The position numbers were made by a program, and so were the translations under genes. DNA of 64,000 bases from Methylosinus sp. LW4 (GTDB taxonomy: Bacteria > Pseudomonadota > Alphaproteobacteria > Rhizobiales > Beijerinckiaceae): the NCBI RefSeq assembly GCF_000379125.1, contig NZ_KB900626.1, positions 560,014-624,013 of the forward strand, in the 5' to 3' direction. Position 1 is the first letter of the stretch. Each line of letters opens with the position of its first letter. Below the pieces are notes generated by a model. That model saw only the letters and a list, made by a program, of their open reading frames with translations, searched no databases and had not been told where the DNA came from. This document shows, one piece after another, positions 63,904-64,000 of this stretch.

Positions 63904-64000
63904 ATGCACGGTGTAAAATCGCAGCAAAGTTATGTTTTAGATGACGCGGAGGGGCCTTTTTGTAGTCCTAAAGCGAGAGTTATCGCGTTCTACCTTCCGC
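63904..64000 (+). CDS. Second WbsX-like protein, N-terminal part only (runs off the window)
   Basis: The readable 32 codons give MHGVKSQQSYVLDDAEGPFC and then SPKARVIAFYLP, which matches the start of the WbsX core seen in the preceding gene (RLIAYYLP). The rest lies beyond the right edge. Together with 62428-63756 it indicates tandem WbsX-like genes in the cluster. The start is tentative. Confidence 0.65.
   Translation, partial: MHGVKSQQSYVLDDAEGPFCSPKARVIAFYLP

Noticed and set aside
1..64000. CRISPR arrays, rRNA genes and toxin-antitoxin pairs
   Set aside because: I looked for regularly spaced repeats with unique spacers, rRNA segments and small convergent gene pairs. The only short tandem repeats (37125-37241) have no spacers and fit an IS21 end.

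Overview
This window is GC-rich DNA from an alphaproteobacterium, probably of the Hyphomicrobiales (Rhizobiales); a Methylocystaceae/Beijerinckiaceae-type relative would fit, but no diagnostic methane or nitrogen genes are present and the assignment is inference. Chromosomal anchors are rpmI (L35) at the left edge, a tRNA-Thr(UGU) and a complete kdpFABC operon. Gene starts were set by Shine-Dalgarno spacing and domain boundaries.

1-17 kb is ordinary chromosome. It holds rpmI, a zinc-ribbon protein, tRNA-Thr, a thiolase, an SDR, a tripartite RND efflux system (adaptor and pump on the minus strand, outer-membrane factor on the plus strand) built around its TetR regulator with the same 16-bp operator-like sequence at both ends, an AraC regulator, an aldehyde dehydrogenase with a Pro-1 tautomerase, a Tat-type exported crotonase, and an HxlR regulator divergent from a second SDR. 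At 17.6-18.3 kb a QueG-like gene is cut off and joined to a decayed phage-type integrase.

18.6-33 kb contains a small membrane ORF plus kdpF-A-B-C (high-affinity K+ uptake), an OprO/P-type porin, a small exported protein, a DUF2164 protein, GDP-fucose synthase, and an iron-uptake signalling set (DUF2946-like protein, FecI-type sigma factor, FecR anti-sigma factor, TonB-dependent receptor with an N-terminal signalling domain).

33-41 kb is an accessory transition. It has a soluble FtsH-like AAA protease downstream of a GIY-YIG/DUF4357 protein, followed by a mobile-element graveyard: a dispersed 53-bp repeat, a fragment of a second fucose synthase gene, IS21-type terminal repeats, a complete IS91-like transposase/tyrosine recombinase pair and a decayed ISAs1 transposase.

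41-64 kb is an exopolysaccharide/O-antigen-type cluster, clearly lower in GC than its surroundings. It opens with a NusG/RfaH-type antitermination factor, followed by a leader carrying an ops-like element (GGCGGTAGCATG, one base from the enterobacterial ops). Then come a GT4 glycosyltransferase, four GT2 glycosyltransferases (two a tandem pair), a Wzy-like polymerase, an exported beta-helix protein, a Wzx flippase, a methyltransferase and two WbsX-like proteins, the last running off the window. GC-rich insertion sequences (IS5, IS630, ISAs1, IS3, IS256 families) sit in nearly every gap. They include a 217-bp MITE with 18-bp perfect inverted repeats inside a dead transposase, and an IS256 inserted in an IS3 and then rearranged by inversion.

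The most noteworthy item is the RfaH-like gene with its ops-like leader: it suggests dedicated, sequence-recruited antitermination of a long polysaccharide transcription unit in an alphaproteobacterium.
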